A stretch of 64,000 nucleotides of DNA from Eubacteriaceae bacterium (GCA_017551505.1 JAFZLL010000032.1:124001-188000), one strand, 5' to 3'; positions 51,373-61,386 are shown, numbered from the stretch's first letter. A program made the numbers and translations. The notes: generated by a model not told the origin, from the letters alone.

Positions 51373-52113
51373 CTAAAATGAGTACATTAATTCGCTGCTT
51401 TTTATATTTCTTCCAAGTATATAGACGCAGTATTCGTTCACTGTTCTGAACAGATACTTTTTTGTCATCCCGTCGAAGGCGTCCATTCCGGCGATGTCAT
51501 TTATGTTTTTGTAGAGCAGGTCGTAAAGATACATCGCTTCGGCAGATGTCAGCCTCTCTGTCTCCTCCGGGGAAGAACAGTCGTCGCAGACGGTCCCTCC
51601 CGACTGTGGAGAAAAATAATATTTCCCGGTCTTCCTTCCGCAGCTGGCGCAACGGTCAAGTACCGGGTATGTGCCGTTTATCCCCATGAGCTTCAGCGCG
51701 AAGGCAGTGGCGGCTGTGATCGCGGACCCGCCCGGGTTCTCTTCCAGGATCCTCAATGTGTGGTACAGCAACATGAAAGCCGCTTCTTCCGGACTGTCTT
51801 CTTCGAAGCATATCTCTGTGAGTTCTGAGGCATAGCCTGCTGCGATGAGCGATGCCGGGTCGTTTATCAGGCCGTAGAAGCCTCTCACCACGTCGGCAGA
51901 CGCCACATAGGGCATCTTCAGGTTTTCCGAGAGCACGAATTCGCTCAAACAGTAGCTCTGGCATGAGGCGATGTATTTGCATTTCGGGCTCTGCGCCCCC
52001 TTGGCGACCGCACTCAGCTTTCCCCTCTCCAAAGTGAATAGGGTCAGTATCCTGTCGTGTTCACCGTATTTTACGCTCCTGAGAACGATGCCTTTATAGG
52101 TTTTATTGCTCAT
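51373..52113 (-). CDS. recO: DNA repair protein RecO
   Basis: Helps load RecA onto single-stranded DNA with RecF and RecR. The 246-residue product has the N-terminal OB fold (KGIVLRSVKYGEHDRILTLF, GKLSAVAKGAQSPKCKYIAS) and a C-terminal helical domain with a four-Cys zinc site (RCASCGRKTGKYYFSPQSGG, VCDDCSS). The neighbouring glyS gene is a common partner in Firmicutes. No strong ribosome site is seen before the ATG. Confidence 0.92.
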   Translation of the reverse strand: MSNKTYKGIVLRSVKYGEHDRILTLFTLERGKLSAVAKGAQSPKCKYIASCQSYCLSEFVLSENLKMPYVASADVVRGFYGLINDPASLIAAGYASELTEICFEEDSPEEAAFMLLYHTLRILEENPGGSAITAATAFALKLMGINGTYPVLDRCASCGRKTGKYYFSPQSGGTVCDDCSSPEETERLTSAEAMYLYDLLYKNINDIAGMDAFDGMTKKYLFRTVNEYCVYILGRNIKSSELMYSF

Positions 52114-52162
52114 TTTTCAGCCGGATAAACGTTATTATATATTATTGAATGCTAGTATTCAA

Positions 52163-54511
52163 CTATTTTAAGTAGACAATCGTCGCCCCGCCGGCTCCTT
52201 CCGAAAGTCCTCCCAGACGGAAGCTCTCTACGGCGTCGCTGGCTTTGAGTACCTCGGTGACTTTTCTGCGCAGTACTCCTTCCCCTTTGCCGTGGATGAT
52301 CGTAAGCGTTTTGTACCCTGCAAGGATGGCGTCATCTATGAATTTGTCCACTTCTATTTTGGCTTCTTCTCCGGTTATCCCCCGTATGTCAAGGGTGGGT
52401 GAGAAACTGGCTGCCTTCATTCCCGTATACGCGAAATTCTTCTCCTTTTTCGCTGCTGCCGGCTTCAGCTTCGACAGCGCTACCGTAGTTTTAATCGAAC
52501 CGATCTGCACCAGGGCGCTCTCTCCTCGTATCTCCACGATACTTCCTTCAGCTTTCAGTTCGGGGATCGATACGCTGTCCCCTTTGGAGAACTCATGCTC
52601 GCCTTCGCCTTCCTCTGTCAGGGAAGAAAACAGCGAGCTTTTGGGAAGCAGCGCATTCAGCTCGTCCAATGCTTCCCTTGCCATTCGGGAGGATTCCTCC
52701 CTCATGGCCCCGCTTCCCTTGGAATATCTGTCCGCTGAGGAGATCATCTCCCGGGCTGTCTTCTTCGCATTGTTGATGATCTGTTTGGATTCGACCACGG
52801 CTTCAGTATATAGCCTGTTTTTCGTTTCCTTCAGTCTTTCCAGTTCGCTTTGTTTCTCCGCCTCTGCCTTCTCTGCTTCGTTCCATGCGGTCTTCGCCCT
52901 CATCAGGAAATCTTCTGCGTCTTTGTTTTTCCTGGTCAGGGAGGATATGAGTTCCTCGAATCGTGAATCGGAGACCGTCATTTCCTTTTTGGCTTCCTCG
53001 ATGATTTCCTGCGGTATGCCAAGGCGGGATGATATCTCAAAGGCATTCGATTTGCCCGGCAGGCCTATTGTGAGTCTGAAGGTAGGCTTGAGGTTGACGG
53101 CGTCGAACTCAACATTGGCATTGACTATCCCCGGTTCGGTCAGGGCGTACTGTTTGATCTCGCTGTAATGGGTCGTAGCTACGCACATCGCTCCTGAGGC
53201 ACGGATGTATTTCAGTATGGATTTCGCCAGCGCCGCCCCTTCCGAAGGGTCGGTGCCAGCACCGAGCTCGTCTAAAAGTACCATGGAATCTTCGTCAAGT
53301 TCCTTGAGGATAGCCGCAATGTTCGTCATATGGGAGGAGAAAGTGCTCAGGCTCTGTTCTATGCTTTGTTCGTCGCCGATATCGGCGAACACTTCTGTGA
53401 AAAGGCAGACCGTGCTGCCTTCTTCGGCAGGGACAAACAGTCCGCTCTGAGCCATGAGCAGGGACAGTCCGAGGGTCTTGAGAGCGACCGTCTTTCCTCC
53501 GGTATTCGGACCGGTGATCACTATCTGTGTGTAATCCCTTCCTATCACTATGTCGCTGGCTACCGCCTTCTTCCTGTCTATCAAGGGATGGCGGGCTTTA
53601 AGGAGGCTGACGAACCTCTCTTCCGTTATCGCCGGTCTGGTATACCCGTTGTCATAGGCGTATGAAGCCTTTGCGAATATTTCGTCCAAAAGGATCACTG
53701 CCTTTTCGTTGGCAAGGAGCTCCAGCGCTTTTTCTGCTACCCGGTTTGAGAAGTCCGATAGTATCTCGTCGATCTCCCGAGCCTCGTCGGCTTCAAGAGC
53801 CCTGAGCTCATTGTTCATATTGACGATGCTCTGAGGTTCTACGAATAATGTGAGCCCACTAGCGGAGGTGTCGTGGATGATGCCGTCCACGGTGCCCCTG
53901 AATTCGCTTTTTACGGGTATGACGTATCTTCCGCTCCTCATCGTGACCAGCTGCTCCTGCAGGTATTTCGAACTGTCGCCTTTAGTATATGAGGAGAGCT
54001 TGTCCCTTATCCCTGAATTGAGCCTTCTCATCTTCCTCCTGATAGCGGCCAGGGCAGGGGAGGCTCCGTCGGCTATCTCGTCCTCGCCCAGGATGCATGA
54101 ATCAATCGAGGAAGAGAGGACTTTGAGCTCGGTTATCTCGGACGCCGTTTCGTTGAGCCTTTCGCATGTTGGAGCCCCGTATTCTTCGGAGAAGATGAAC
54201 CGCTTTATCTGGGAAGCGTACTTAATTGCGGAAGAGACCGCGAGCAGCCCTCTCCCGCGAATGGTGCCGCCCTTCTGGGCGTGCAGGACATACTGGGTTA
54301 TCTCCTTGTAGCCGCCGCAGGGTAAGGCACCTTTATGGCTTATGGTCATGACAGCCTCTGCCGTGAGATCCAGCGTTTCGTTGATCATGAAGGTGCTCAT
54401 GTCTGGCGTGAGGGACCGTATATTGTTCTGCGCTGCTGAGGTGTTCGCCCTGGAGGCGATCATCTCGAGTATCTTGTCGTATTCAAGCGCGCTGAGTACT
54501 TTTTGCTGCAT
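52163..54511 (-). CDS. mutS2: Endonuclease MutS2
   Basis: MutS homologue without the mismatch-recognition domain, linked to suppression of recombination and to ribosome rescue. The 782-residue product has the core helical domain, the ATPase (Walker A TGPNTGGKTVALKTLG, DELGAGTDPSEGAALAKS, ATTHYSEIKQYAL), a coiled-coil linker rich in Glu and Lys, and the C-terminal Smr nuclease domain (LDIRGITGEEAKIEVDKFID, TIIHGKGEGVLRRKV). Its start overlaps the 3' end of the carboxypeptidase gene by 29 bases in another frame. Confidence 0.96.
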   Translation of the reverse strand: MQQKVLSALEYDKILEMIASRANTSAAQNNIRSLTPDMSTFMINETLDLTAEAVMTISHKGALPCGGYKEITQYVLHAQKGGTIRGRGLLAVSSAIKYASQIKRFIFSEEYGAPTCERLNETASEITELKVLSSSIDSCILGEDEIADGASPALAAIRRKMRRLNSGIRDKLSSYTKGDSSKYLQEQLVTMRSGRYVIPVKSEFRGTVDGIIHDTSASGLTLFVEPQSIVNMNNELRALEADEAREIDEILSDFSNRVAEKALELLANEKAVILLDEIFAKASYAYDNGYTRPAITEERFVSLLKARHPLIDRKKAVASDIVIGRDYTQIVITGPNTGGKTVALKTLGLSLLMAQSGLFVPAEEGSTVCLFTEVFADIGDEQSIEQSLSTFSSHMTNIAAILKELDEDSMVLLDELGAGTDPSEGAALAKSILKYIRASGAMCVATTHYSEIKQYALTEPGIVNANVEFDAVNLKPTFRLTIGLPGKSNAFEISSRLGIPQEIIEEAKKEMTVSDSRFEELISSLTRKNKDAEDFLMRAKTAWNEAEKAEAEKQSELERLKETKNRLYTEAVVESKQIINNAKKTAREMISSADRYSKGSGAMREESSRMAREALDELNALLPKSSLFSSLTEEGEGEHEFSKGDSVSIPELKAEGSIVEIRGESALVQIGSIKTTVALSKLKPAAAKKEKNFAYTGMKAASFSPTLDIRGITGEEAKIEVDKFIDDAILAGYKTLTIIHGKGEGVLRRKVTEVLKASDAVESFRLGGLSEGAGGATIVYLK

Positions 54512-55853
54512 TTTTCCCTTTTCTCGCTCTGATTCTTTTTTTCTTTACTGATTTGACGGAGACTGCCAGGGCTATTGGGACGATTGCTGTGCATATGATT
54601 ATGCCCGCGGTCATGATATCCCTGTCGCTGAATACATCGTAATCGGCAAGTGCCTTCAGTTCCGTCTCCGCGATGATCTCCCCGCCGCATAGGAACGACA
54701 TCTTACCGATGACATCGCCCTTTTGGATATCGCACGCCAGCTTGAGCGCTCCGTTCCGGACGCTGAGGACCTTCTGCGGATCCATCGTGGTTACGCAGGT
54801 AAGGCTTTCCGCGGTGTCGTTATCCAGGCACAGCCTGATGCTTTCGTCCGTCAGCACATCCAGACTGCCCTTCTGCAGTATCGAGGGGTTGGAAATCTCA
54901 TATGATATATATCTGTTTGCCTCATTGATAAGGTCTATGACCCTGTGGCCGTCAAGGCAGTAATCAATTATCCCTGCAGCCAGCGGCCATATCTCGTTGG
55001 TCTTATCGGGAATGTTGAGTATCGCCGCGGTGATCCTCATGTTTCCGTTCTCAGCGGATACCAGCAGGCATTTCTGCCCCATTACGGTATTGCCTGTCTT
55101 CATTCCTGTGACCGATGCCCTGTAGTACAGGTTCGGCCCTCCGCCCATCATATCCGGCAGCTGGGTGTATTTGAGGATATTGGTGCTCATGAATTCCCTG
55201 ACACCCGCGCTCGTGACCGCTGTGCAGGAGAGCATCTTCACCGTCTCTGTGATGAACGGGTAATCCTGTGCGGCAATGCCCAGCGCGACTATATCTCTGG
55301 GAGTGGAATAGTTTTCCGTGTCGTCGTATCCGTCGGTGTTGGCCCAGTGTGATCCGGTCAATCCCAGGGAGGCGGATTTCTCATTCATCTCTTCGATGAA
55401 GGCATTGTAGCATGCAAGTGTGTCGGGAGATCCGGTGAGCCTGCACCCGCAGAAGACTCCGATCGCGATCGCTGCGTCATTGCCTGAGCGTATTAGCGAT
55501 CCTCTCATCAGATCGCCATAGGTGATTATTTCCCCGGCAGAAAGATGGATCCTGCTGCTGTTGGGCTTGACGAGGGCCAGCATATCACTGGTCACAGTGA
55601 CCTTTTCATCCATGTCGTCCGTAATGTCAAGGGCAGTCATGGCGGTGAGTATCTTGGTGATGCTTCCCGGATAGAAACGTTCGTCGGCCCTGTTTTCAAG
55701 CAGGACCGTGTCCGTATTCTGCTCCACGACATAGATCCCGGCGCTCTGATAGCCGCTGAGGTCGTATCCTGACGCCCTCGCCTCTCCCTGCCAAAACGAC
55801 AGCGCCAGCAGAATAGCCAGCGCTGTCAAGAGAAGCTTTCTATTAAAACTCAT
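54483..55853 (-). CDS. dacF: D-alanyl-D-alanine carboxypeptidase (PBP5-type, S11)
   Basis: Penicillin-binding protein that trims the terminal D-Ala of peptidoglycan side chains outside the membrane. The 456-residue product has a signal peptide (about residues 1-27, cut near ARA-SGY), the active-site SITK (Ser64, Lys67), SGN (123-125) and KTGNT near residue 253. A C-terminal membrane segment (about 420-440, IIICTAIVPIALAVSVKSV) with a basic tail replaces the amphipathic anchor of E. coli PBP5. It overlaps the M16 gene upstream by 11 bases and mutS2 downstream by 29 bases. The choice between dacA, dacB and dacF names is uncertain. Confidence 0.9.
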   Translation of the reverse strand: MSFNRKLLLTALAILLALSFWQGEARASGYDLSGYQSAGIYVVEQNTDTVLLENRADERFYPGSITKILTAMTALDITDDMDEKVTVTSDMLALVKPNSSRIHLSAGEIITYGDLMRGSLIRSGNDAAIAIGVFCGCRLTGSPDTLACYNAFIEEMNEKSASLGLTGSHWANTDGYDDTENYSTPRDIVALGIAAQDYPFITETVKMLSCTAVTSAGVREFMSTNILKYTQLPDMMGGGPNLYYRASVTGMKTGNTVMGQKCLLVSAENGNMRITAAILNIPDKTNEIWPLAAGIIDYCLDGHRVIDLINEANRYISYEISNPSILQKGSLDVLTDESIRLCLDNDTAESLTCVTTMDPQKVLSVRNGALKLACDIQKGDVIGKMSFLCGGEIIAETELKALADYDVFSDRDIMTAGIIICTAIVPIALAVSVKSVKKKRIRARKGKNAAKSTQRA

Positions 55854-58764
55854 CCTTGCTGTTCCTGTTGATCGAGGTTATCCGGTCAAAGCCGCTTTCG
55901 TATTCCTTCAGTTTCATGGCAGGTGCGAATGTGACCTTCACGCCTGCTTTCAGCAGGCATTCGAACTGTTCTGCCGAGGCCTTTATGTCTTTCAGCGTCG
56001 CTGAGAGCACTGCCTCGCGTGTGGCCCTTCGCTCCTCATAGGGATAATGTGCGTACAGGTAGCCCAGGGCAAGCCTGGCTTTCGAGTAAATGGTCTTCGG
56101 AATATCGATATCGCTTATCGTTCCGAGGATGAAATTGTCAGTCTCTCTTTTCGTGAGATCCAGTCCCTTAAGTATCTCGGGTATCTTTTCATATACCTCA
56201 TATGTTGCCTTCACGTTTGGATCTCTGTAGGACACCAGCATCAGGTCGCCCCCCCTGTCGGTGCGCATCATCGCCCCATAGGCACCGCCCTTGACCCTGA
56301 TGTTGTTCCACAGGTAATCTGTCGTCAGGAACTTGCGGGTCACAGCAAAGGCCTTGGGCATAAAGCTGCCTGCTTTGACAAGGTTCACCCCTAGCCCCGT
56401 ATAAGCGACGGCCGAGGAAATGGCTATCCCTTCGTTGATCTTTTCTCCGGGGACAAAGATGGCTGGCTGACCGGATTGCCTGTCCGGCAGCTTTGCTGCG
56501 AAGGCAAAAGCCTTGTTGACCATGGCGTCCTTGTTTTTCCCGTCACAGGTGATGAGTATATCCAGCCCTGCCGACGTAACAACCTTTTCTGCAGTCTCCT
56601 TCAGCTCCGCGAGCACTCCCGCGTCGCCTTTGTCCAGACGCGCGGCCGCGGAAAGCAGATAGCGGTAATACGCCTCGCCTCTAAGCGCGGAGTTGAATGC
56701 GCCTTTTGCCGATGAAGAACCATCCATCCGCAGCAGTGTGTAGGACTCTGCTTCGTTGATCAGGCTGTTCTCGAACTTACTGATCTCTTCCTTCACCGTG
56801 ACCTTAAGCCTTTCGATGTCGTCGAACCTGGTTGAAAGCAGTGATTCTTCAGCCAGGCTGAACAACCTGTCCGCATTGGAGAACAGAGCCTTTGACCAGT
56901 ATGTGAATCTGCGGTCGAATAAGTCTATGTCAGCGAAATCCTGCTGGACACTGACAGCGCTGCCCGTGCCTCCCAGATAAATGCCCTGGACGTTGCCCAG
57001 ATCGTATTCGGAATAATTCTTCGTTGCGTATACGCCCAGGATGGAGCGCAGCAGCTTCAGCCTCGGCAGCTCCGTGGCCGAGAGGGCTGAGATATCGAAG
57101 TTAATGTCGGTGTATACGATATCGGAGGCTTCCCCGGTGAACACGAATACCCGGGTCGTTCCCTTCTCATAGCATTCCAGCTCGTCTTTGTCGCAGTCAC
57201 GGGAGATCTCCGAGACTTCCAATACGGGTATCCTGGCTATGTCCTCGGGCTTGTCCGGGGCAGCCTGCCTGGCCTTGAGCTCCTCGGTCTCCTTCTGCAT
57301 CTGGTCAAGCTCCGCAGGTGTCAGGGTGGCCTTGTATTCGGACAGCTTTTCGGCTAATTCCGCTGCCTTCTTCTCGTAGAGGCCGCTGACAGGCTCCAGA
57401 ACGACGACGCTTTTGTGCTGGTTGTCCAGCATGTGTTTCTTTATCAGTCCTGTATAGAAATCGGAACTCAGGTTTTCTCTGAGGTATTTAACGAGGTCCT
57501 CGTACTTCAACTGGTCGAACGGGTCTTTTCCGTAGAGCCATCCGCCCATGACTTTGAGAGCGTATATAAGGCCTTTTATCGTTGAGGAGATATCGGATTC
57601 CCTGAGGGAAAACTCTGAACTGTTTACGCATGAGAGGATGACTTCGTCGTCCAGGCCATCGCGGCATATCTTTTCAAGTGTCTCGTTTACGGTATTCCTG
57701 AACAGATCCAGCTTGTCGAGCGGAGCGTTCTTGACATAGACTGTCATGAAGGAGGTAGCCTCCTCCGTGGTGAACGAACACTGCACTTCTTCGCCTATGC
57801 CTGCATCGCTCAGGGCTTTCTTCAATACAGAGGAATCCGTGTCGAAGAGTATCTTCTCCAGAACGGACAGTGCCAGCTGCTCCCTGTTGTCTCCTGCGGG
57901 AGCCATCGCCCAGTTGACGGCGAACCAGTATCTGTTCGAGATATCCTCGCCGTCGACCGAATACTGCTTGACGAAGATCTCCTGCGAATTGAAATCCTCA
58001 GACACGAGGTCCGCCTCAGGAGGGACGATGCGGTCGAAGTTGTTCAGGTAATCCCTGTCCAGCTTTTCCATATGCTTTGCCATATCAGTGTTGCCGTAAA
58101 TGAAGATATAGCTGTTGGATGGATGATAGTGTTTCTTATAGAAAGCCAGATATTTCTGATAGGTAAGCTCCGGGATGAAATCCGGATCTCCGCCGGAGTT
58201 GAGGCTGTAAGCCGTACCGGGGAAGAGCGATGACTGAGACGCGTCGAACAGCATATCGTCAGGTGAAGATGTCGCGCCTTTCATCTCGTTGTATACTACG
58301 CCGTTGATGGTGATATCTTCACCGTAGTATTCGTAATGGTGCCCCTCCTGCCTGAAAGGGAAGTCGTCTGTCCTTATCAGGGGGTTGAAAACGGCGTCGC
58401 AGTAGACATCGGTAAGGTTTTCGAAATCCTTTTCGTTCATGCTCGCCACGGGGTATATTGTCTTGTCCGGATAAGTCATGGCGTTCAGGAACGTATTGAG
58501 AGAGGATTTGAGGAGATAGACGAAGGGCTCTTTGAGCGGGTACTTGTCAGATCCGCAGAGCACGCTGTGCTCGATGATGTGAGGCGTACCGCAATCGTCT
58601 TCCGGAGGAGTCAGAAATGAGACAGCGAATACTTTGTTCTCGTCATCGCATTTGACAGTCATCACTCTGGCGCCGCTCTTGTCGTGCTCGTAGAGACTGG
58701 CGACAGCGGAGATCTCGCGGATGTATTCTTCTTTTATGAAAGTGTAGCCTTTAATGTTTTCCAT
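55843..58764 (-). CDS. M16C family metalloprotease (presequence protease / Cym1-like)
   Basis: Large zinc peptidase of the pitrilysin clan that degrades peptides inside a closed chamber. The 973-residue product carries the inverted motif HIIEH (His62, Glu65, His66) and the distal Glu in VYNEMKGATSSPDDM. The length is that of the single-chain M16C type (PreP, HypA), in which two halves of about 480 residues form the chamber. There is no signal peptide, so it should act in the cytosol on peptides. AAGGAG lies 6 bases before the ATG. First gene of the unit with dac, mutS2, recO. Confidence 0.93.
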   Translation of the reverse strand: MENIKGYTFIKEEYIREISAVASLYEHDKSGARVMTVKCDDENKVFAVSFLTPPEDDCGTPHIIEHSVLCGSDKYPLKEPFVYLLKSSLNTFLNAMTYPDKTIYPVASMNEKDFENLTDVYCDAVFNPLIRTDDFPFRQEGHHYEYYGEDITINGVVYNEMKGATSSPDDMLFDASQSSLFPGTAYSLNSGGDPDFIPELTYQKYLAFYKKHYHPSNSYIFIYGNTDMAKHMEKLDRDYLNNFDRIVPPEADLVSEDFNSQEIFVKQYSVDGEDISNRYWFAVNWAMAPAGDNREQLALSVLEKILFDTDSSVLKKALSDAGIGEEVQCSFTTEEATSFMTVYVKNAPLDKLDLFRNTVNETLEKICRDGLDDEVILSCVNSSEFSLRESDISSTIKGLIYALKVMGGWLYGKDPFDQLKYEDLVKYLRENLSSDFYTGLIKKHMLDNQHKSVVVLEPVSGLYEKKAAELAEKLSEYKATLTPAELDQMQKETEELKARQAAPDKPEDIARIPVLEVSEISRDCDKDELECYEKGTTRVFVFTGEASDIVYTDINFDISALSATELPRLKLLRSILGVYATKNYSEYDLGNVQGIYLGGTGSAVSVQQDFADIDLFDRRFTYWSKALFSNADRLFSLAEESLLSTRFDDIERLKVTVKEEISKFENSLINEAESYTLLRMDGSSSAKGAFNSALRGEAYYRYLLSAAARLDKGDAGVLAELKETAEKVVTSAGLDILITCDGKNKDAMVNKAFAFAAKLPDRQSGQPAIFVPGEKINEGIAISSAVAYTGLGVNLVKAGSFMPKAFAVTRKFLTTDYLWNNIRVKGGAYGAMMRTDRGGDLMLVSYRDPNVKATYEVYEKIPEILKGLDLTKRETDNFILGTISDIDIPKTIYSKARLALGYLYAHYPYEERRATREAVLSATLKDIKASAEQFECLLKAGVKVTFAPAMKLKEYESGFDRITSINRNSKDEF

Positions 58765-58885
58765 TCTTTTCTCCTTGCCGAATTACATTTAATTATAGTA
58801 TATGCGTCGCTTATTTACGCTAAACTTATTTAAAAAAGAGTCTGTGTTTGTTAAAATAGTGAAAACTTAAGGATCGGAGAAAAAA

Positions 58886-59626
58886 ATGTCACTGGAATAT
58901 TTGATAGCTATACTTCCGACTGTCGTTATCATTTTCGTAATACTGAGCTTTGACCGCTACAACAGGGAGCCCGTGTGGCTGCTTTCCCTGCTGTTCATTG
59001 CCGGCATAATATCCGCGTTTCCTGCGATAATACTTGAAACTCTGTATTCATCGATCTTCGGAGAGCCGTATACCGCAATCGGCCTTGTCCTCCAGGCCTT
59101 TTTCGGGGTCGCATTGATGGAAGAAGGGGTTAAGTACATCGCGGATAAGCTCATCGCTTATAATTCACGCAGCTACGATGAACTGTATGACGGGATCATC
59201 TACTGTGCGACCGTGTCTTTGGGCTTCGCGACTCTGGAGAATATCGCGTATGTGGGCAAATACGGTATTTCCACAGGCATTGTCCGTGCAATTACTTCCG
59301 TACCGGGGCATGCCATATTCGGTGTATTGATGGGGTATTTCCTCTCGCTGGCGAAGTTCGTGCCGGAAAAGCGCAGCTATTATTCCCTGCTTTCGATTGC
59401 CGCCCCCGTTGCAGCCCATGGGATCTATGACGCCATCCTGTTCCTCAACCTCGACTGGGCGCTCCTGGCATTCGTGCCTTTCATGATTTATCTGTATGCC
59501 AGAGCGATCAAGCTCATCAAGGAAACGAACAACATCCCTCCTATCGTCAATAACGGACCTTACGACGGATCTTACAATGGACAAAACGAACCGTACGACG
59601 ACGGCAACATGACGCCGCTCGGATAA
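58886..59626 (+). CDS. prsW: PrsW family intramembrane metalloprotease
   Basis: Membrane protease of 246 residues related to B. subtilis PrsW, which cleaves an anti-sigma factor. Seven or eight hydrophobic segments are visible. The motifs are EEGVKY (Glu79-Glu80, Lys83), PGHAIFGVLMGY (His142) and AAHGIYDA (His178), the glutamate and histidines that form the active site. The final 30 residues are polar and Asn/Gly/Tyr-rich. GGAG lies 7 bases before the ATG. No anti-sigma factor gene is next to it, so the substrate is unknown. Confidence 0.93.
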   Translation: MSLEYLIAILPTVVIIFVILSFDRYNREPVWLLSLLFIAGIISAFPAIILETLYSSIFGEPYTAIGLVLQAFFGVALMEEGVKYIADKLIAYNSRSYDELYDGIIYCATVSLGFATLENIAYVGKYGISTGIVRAITSVPGHAIFGVLMGYFLSLAKFVPEKRSYYSLLSIAAPVAAHGIYDAILFLNLDWALLAFVPFMIYLYARAIKLIKETNNIPPIVNNGPYDGSYNGQNEPYDDGNMTPLG

Positions 59627-59648
59627 GACCTTAGAGGCAAAACAGACA

Positions 59649-59696
59649 CAATATAAAGAGGTCATCTGGCTTAAGCCAGATGACCTCTTTATATTG
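59649..59696. terminator. Perfect 48-bp palindrome, bidirectional terminator
   Basis: Two 24-base arms match exactly with no loop; the centre is CTTAAG. Each direction ends with CTCTTTATATTG. It lies 22 bases after prsW and on the far side of the gene that reads toward it from 61226. A terminator for both is the simplest explanation, although the U-tract is short and the stem is unusually long. The 180 bases between it and the MATE stop codon contain no recognisable gene. Confidence 0.7.
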
Positions 59697-59879
59697 CAGG
59701 CGCGCCGTCAGTCTGCGGTGAAAGTCCGCAAATTGTTCGGACATTTCGGACCGGACTGTTATTCTTGTGTGACCCATGGCGAGGATCGTCATGGAAAAGC
59801 ATTTGAAAATGATCCCTCAGCACAAGATGTCACTGATACGACCCGGTCAGCATTCCCCAAGCTTTTGGGGCGTATTTCT

Positions 59880-61226
59880 TCAGGAAGCCATTTCTTTCCT
59901 GACGGAACCTACTGCAGGAAACAGGAAAATGCCGGAAAGGACTGCTGAAAGCACTTCGCAGGTTATAAAGGAATACCATACCCCGTCCACCCCCCAGAAA
60001 GCAGCTTGGATATACATCGTCGCCGCAGGGAAAACAAGGGTGCGCATGAAAGACATGACCGTGGCATACACCGGCTTGTTCAGGGATGTGAACAGCATCC
60101 CGCAAGAGGCAGAGAACCAGGAGATCGTTATCGATACGATGCAGATCATGGATGCATGGAACGTCATGTCCATCAGAGCCGTATCGTTCTGCGGGCAGAA
60201 GATCCCGACGATAGGACGCAGTGCAAGACGGGCAGAGATGTAGCAGCTGAAGGAGGTTATGAAGGTTCCCACAAACAGCGTCCTGACGAGGCGCTCGAGA
60301 CGTTTCTCATCATGTGCTCCATAATTGTAGCCGATTGCAGGCCTGACTCCGTTTATCATCCCGTACACAGCGCATCTCAGAACGCTTTCTATATAACCGT
60401 ACACCGAAAGCGCTGCTACAGCCAGTTCTCCAGAAATCTTTAAAAGCAGCGTGTTCGTCATGAGGATTATGAGCGAAACGGTGACATTCCCCGTGAATGC
60501 CGGTATCCCGCTGACAATTATCCTGGCAGAGAGCTGCAGATCCGTTTCCGGCTTAACGAAATATAGTTTGAGTTTTTTCGACAAGAGAGGTATCGCCGAG
60601 GCGATTGCGCCGATGACGCTGCATCCGTTATATACCAGTCCGGAAGCCCAGAGCCCGAGATGCAGCTTCCCAAGAAGCAGCCATAACAGGAAAGCGGTGA
60701 GCAGGGAGGTCGCGATGTTGACCACCATTGAATACTTCACCTTGCCGCAAATGCGCAGATAATCATCAAAGGCGAAATACGACATCGACAACGGTGCCAT
60801 CGCTGCGAATAAGAGGGCGTACTCCTTCGTCTGACGGGCCAGTTCTCCTGTGGCCCCCATCATTGATATTATCTCGTCTATGAAAAACAGGAATAACCCG
60901 GCCACCAGAAGCGAGACGGCAAAGATCATTATACAGGCAGAGGTAAAGATCCCTCTGGCCTTCTCATCGTTCTTTTTCCCGAGTTCTATCGAAATATGCA
61001 CGGAACTGCCCGAGGCTATCATGTCAGCCACAGCGCCTGATATTATTATTATCGGAATGACCAGGTTCACCGCAGCCAGTGCGGTAGCGCCAAGGTTGCT
61101 GCCGACAAAAATGCCTTCGAATATCTCAGTTATCCCCCCTGCTATATGGCTGAGCATGCTCGGAATGGCCAGCTTGAAAAACAGTTTTCTGACAGGGGTC
61201 TTTTCAAACAGTTCATTGTGTTCCAT
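59880..61226 (-). CDS. MATE family efflux transporter
   Basis: Multidrug or metabolite exporter of 448 residues with twelve membrane segments. The start is typical of the family: NELFEKTPVRKLFFKLAIPS, MLSHIAGGITEIFEGIFVGS (with NLGATALAAVNLV), and the repeat in the second half (IPAFTGNVTVSLIILMTNTL, YGMINGVRPAIGYNYGAHDE). It is more canonical than the MATE at 23716-25038. An upstream region rich in A/T precedes it; no clear promoter pair was found. Substrate unknown. Confidence 0.93.
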   Translation of the reverse strand: MEHNELFEKTPVRKLFFKLAIPSMLSHIAGGITEIFEGIFVGSNLGATALAAVNLVIPIIIISGAVADMIASGSSVHISIELGKKNDEKARGIFTSACIMIFAVSLLVAGLFLFFIDEIISMMGATGELARQTKEYALLFAAMAPLSMSYFAFDDYLRICGKVKYSMVVNIATSLLTAFLLWLLLGKLHLGLWASGLVYNGCSVIGAIASAIPLLSKKLKLYFVKPETDLQLSARIIVSGIPAFTGNVTVSLIILMTNTLLLKISGELAVAALSVYGYIESVLRCAVYGMINGVRPAIGYNYGAHDEKRLERLVRTLFVGTFITSFSCYISARLALRPIVGIFCPQNDTALMDMTFHASMICIVSITISWFSASCGMLFTSLNKPVYATVMSFMRTLVFPAATMYIQAAFWGVDGVWYSFITCEVLSAVLSGIFLFPAVGSVRKEMAS

Positions 61227-61361
61227 AAAACATATGATCCTTTTTCAGTACATACAGAGATAAGTATATACACCGGCAGCGGATATATGTCAAGGGGATG
61301 AGCCTATTTGTCCGGACAGGGAATAAAAGAAATGACTCAGTTTGCCATTCTGTTCGAACTG

Positions 61362-61386
61362 AAAAAAAAGGAAGCCTGAGGCTTCC
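61362..61386 (-). terminator. Rho-independent terminator of the 61398-62072 lipoprotein gene
   Basis: On the minus strand a 7-bp stem (GGAAGCC / GGCTTCC) with a three-base loop is followed by eight U residues. Confidence 0.9.

Noticed and set aside
52145-52162. Palindrome TTGAAT...ATTCAA between mutS2 and recO
   Set aside because: Short arms, no U-tract and no nearby promoter; likely chance in an AT-rich gap.
59697-59879. Possible structured RNA or intron remnant after the 48-bp palindrome
   Set aside because: Only a short GCGG/CCGC hairpin and scattered repeats; no consensus of a known RNA or mobile intron.
59776-60243. 155-codon frame on the + strand over the end of the MATE gene
   Set aside because: It begins inside the gene-free gap but runs mainly antisense to the transporter; no ribosome site before the ATG, and the product matches nothing.
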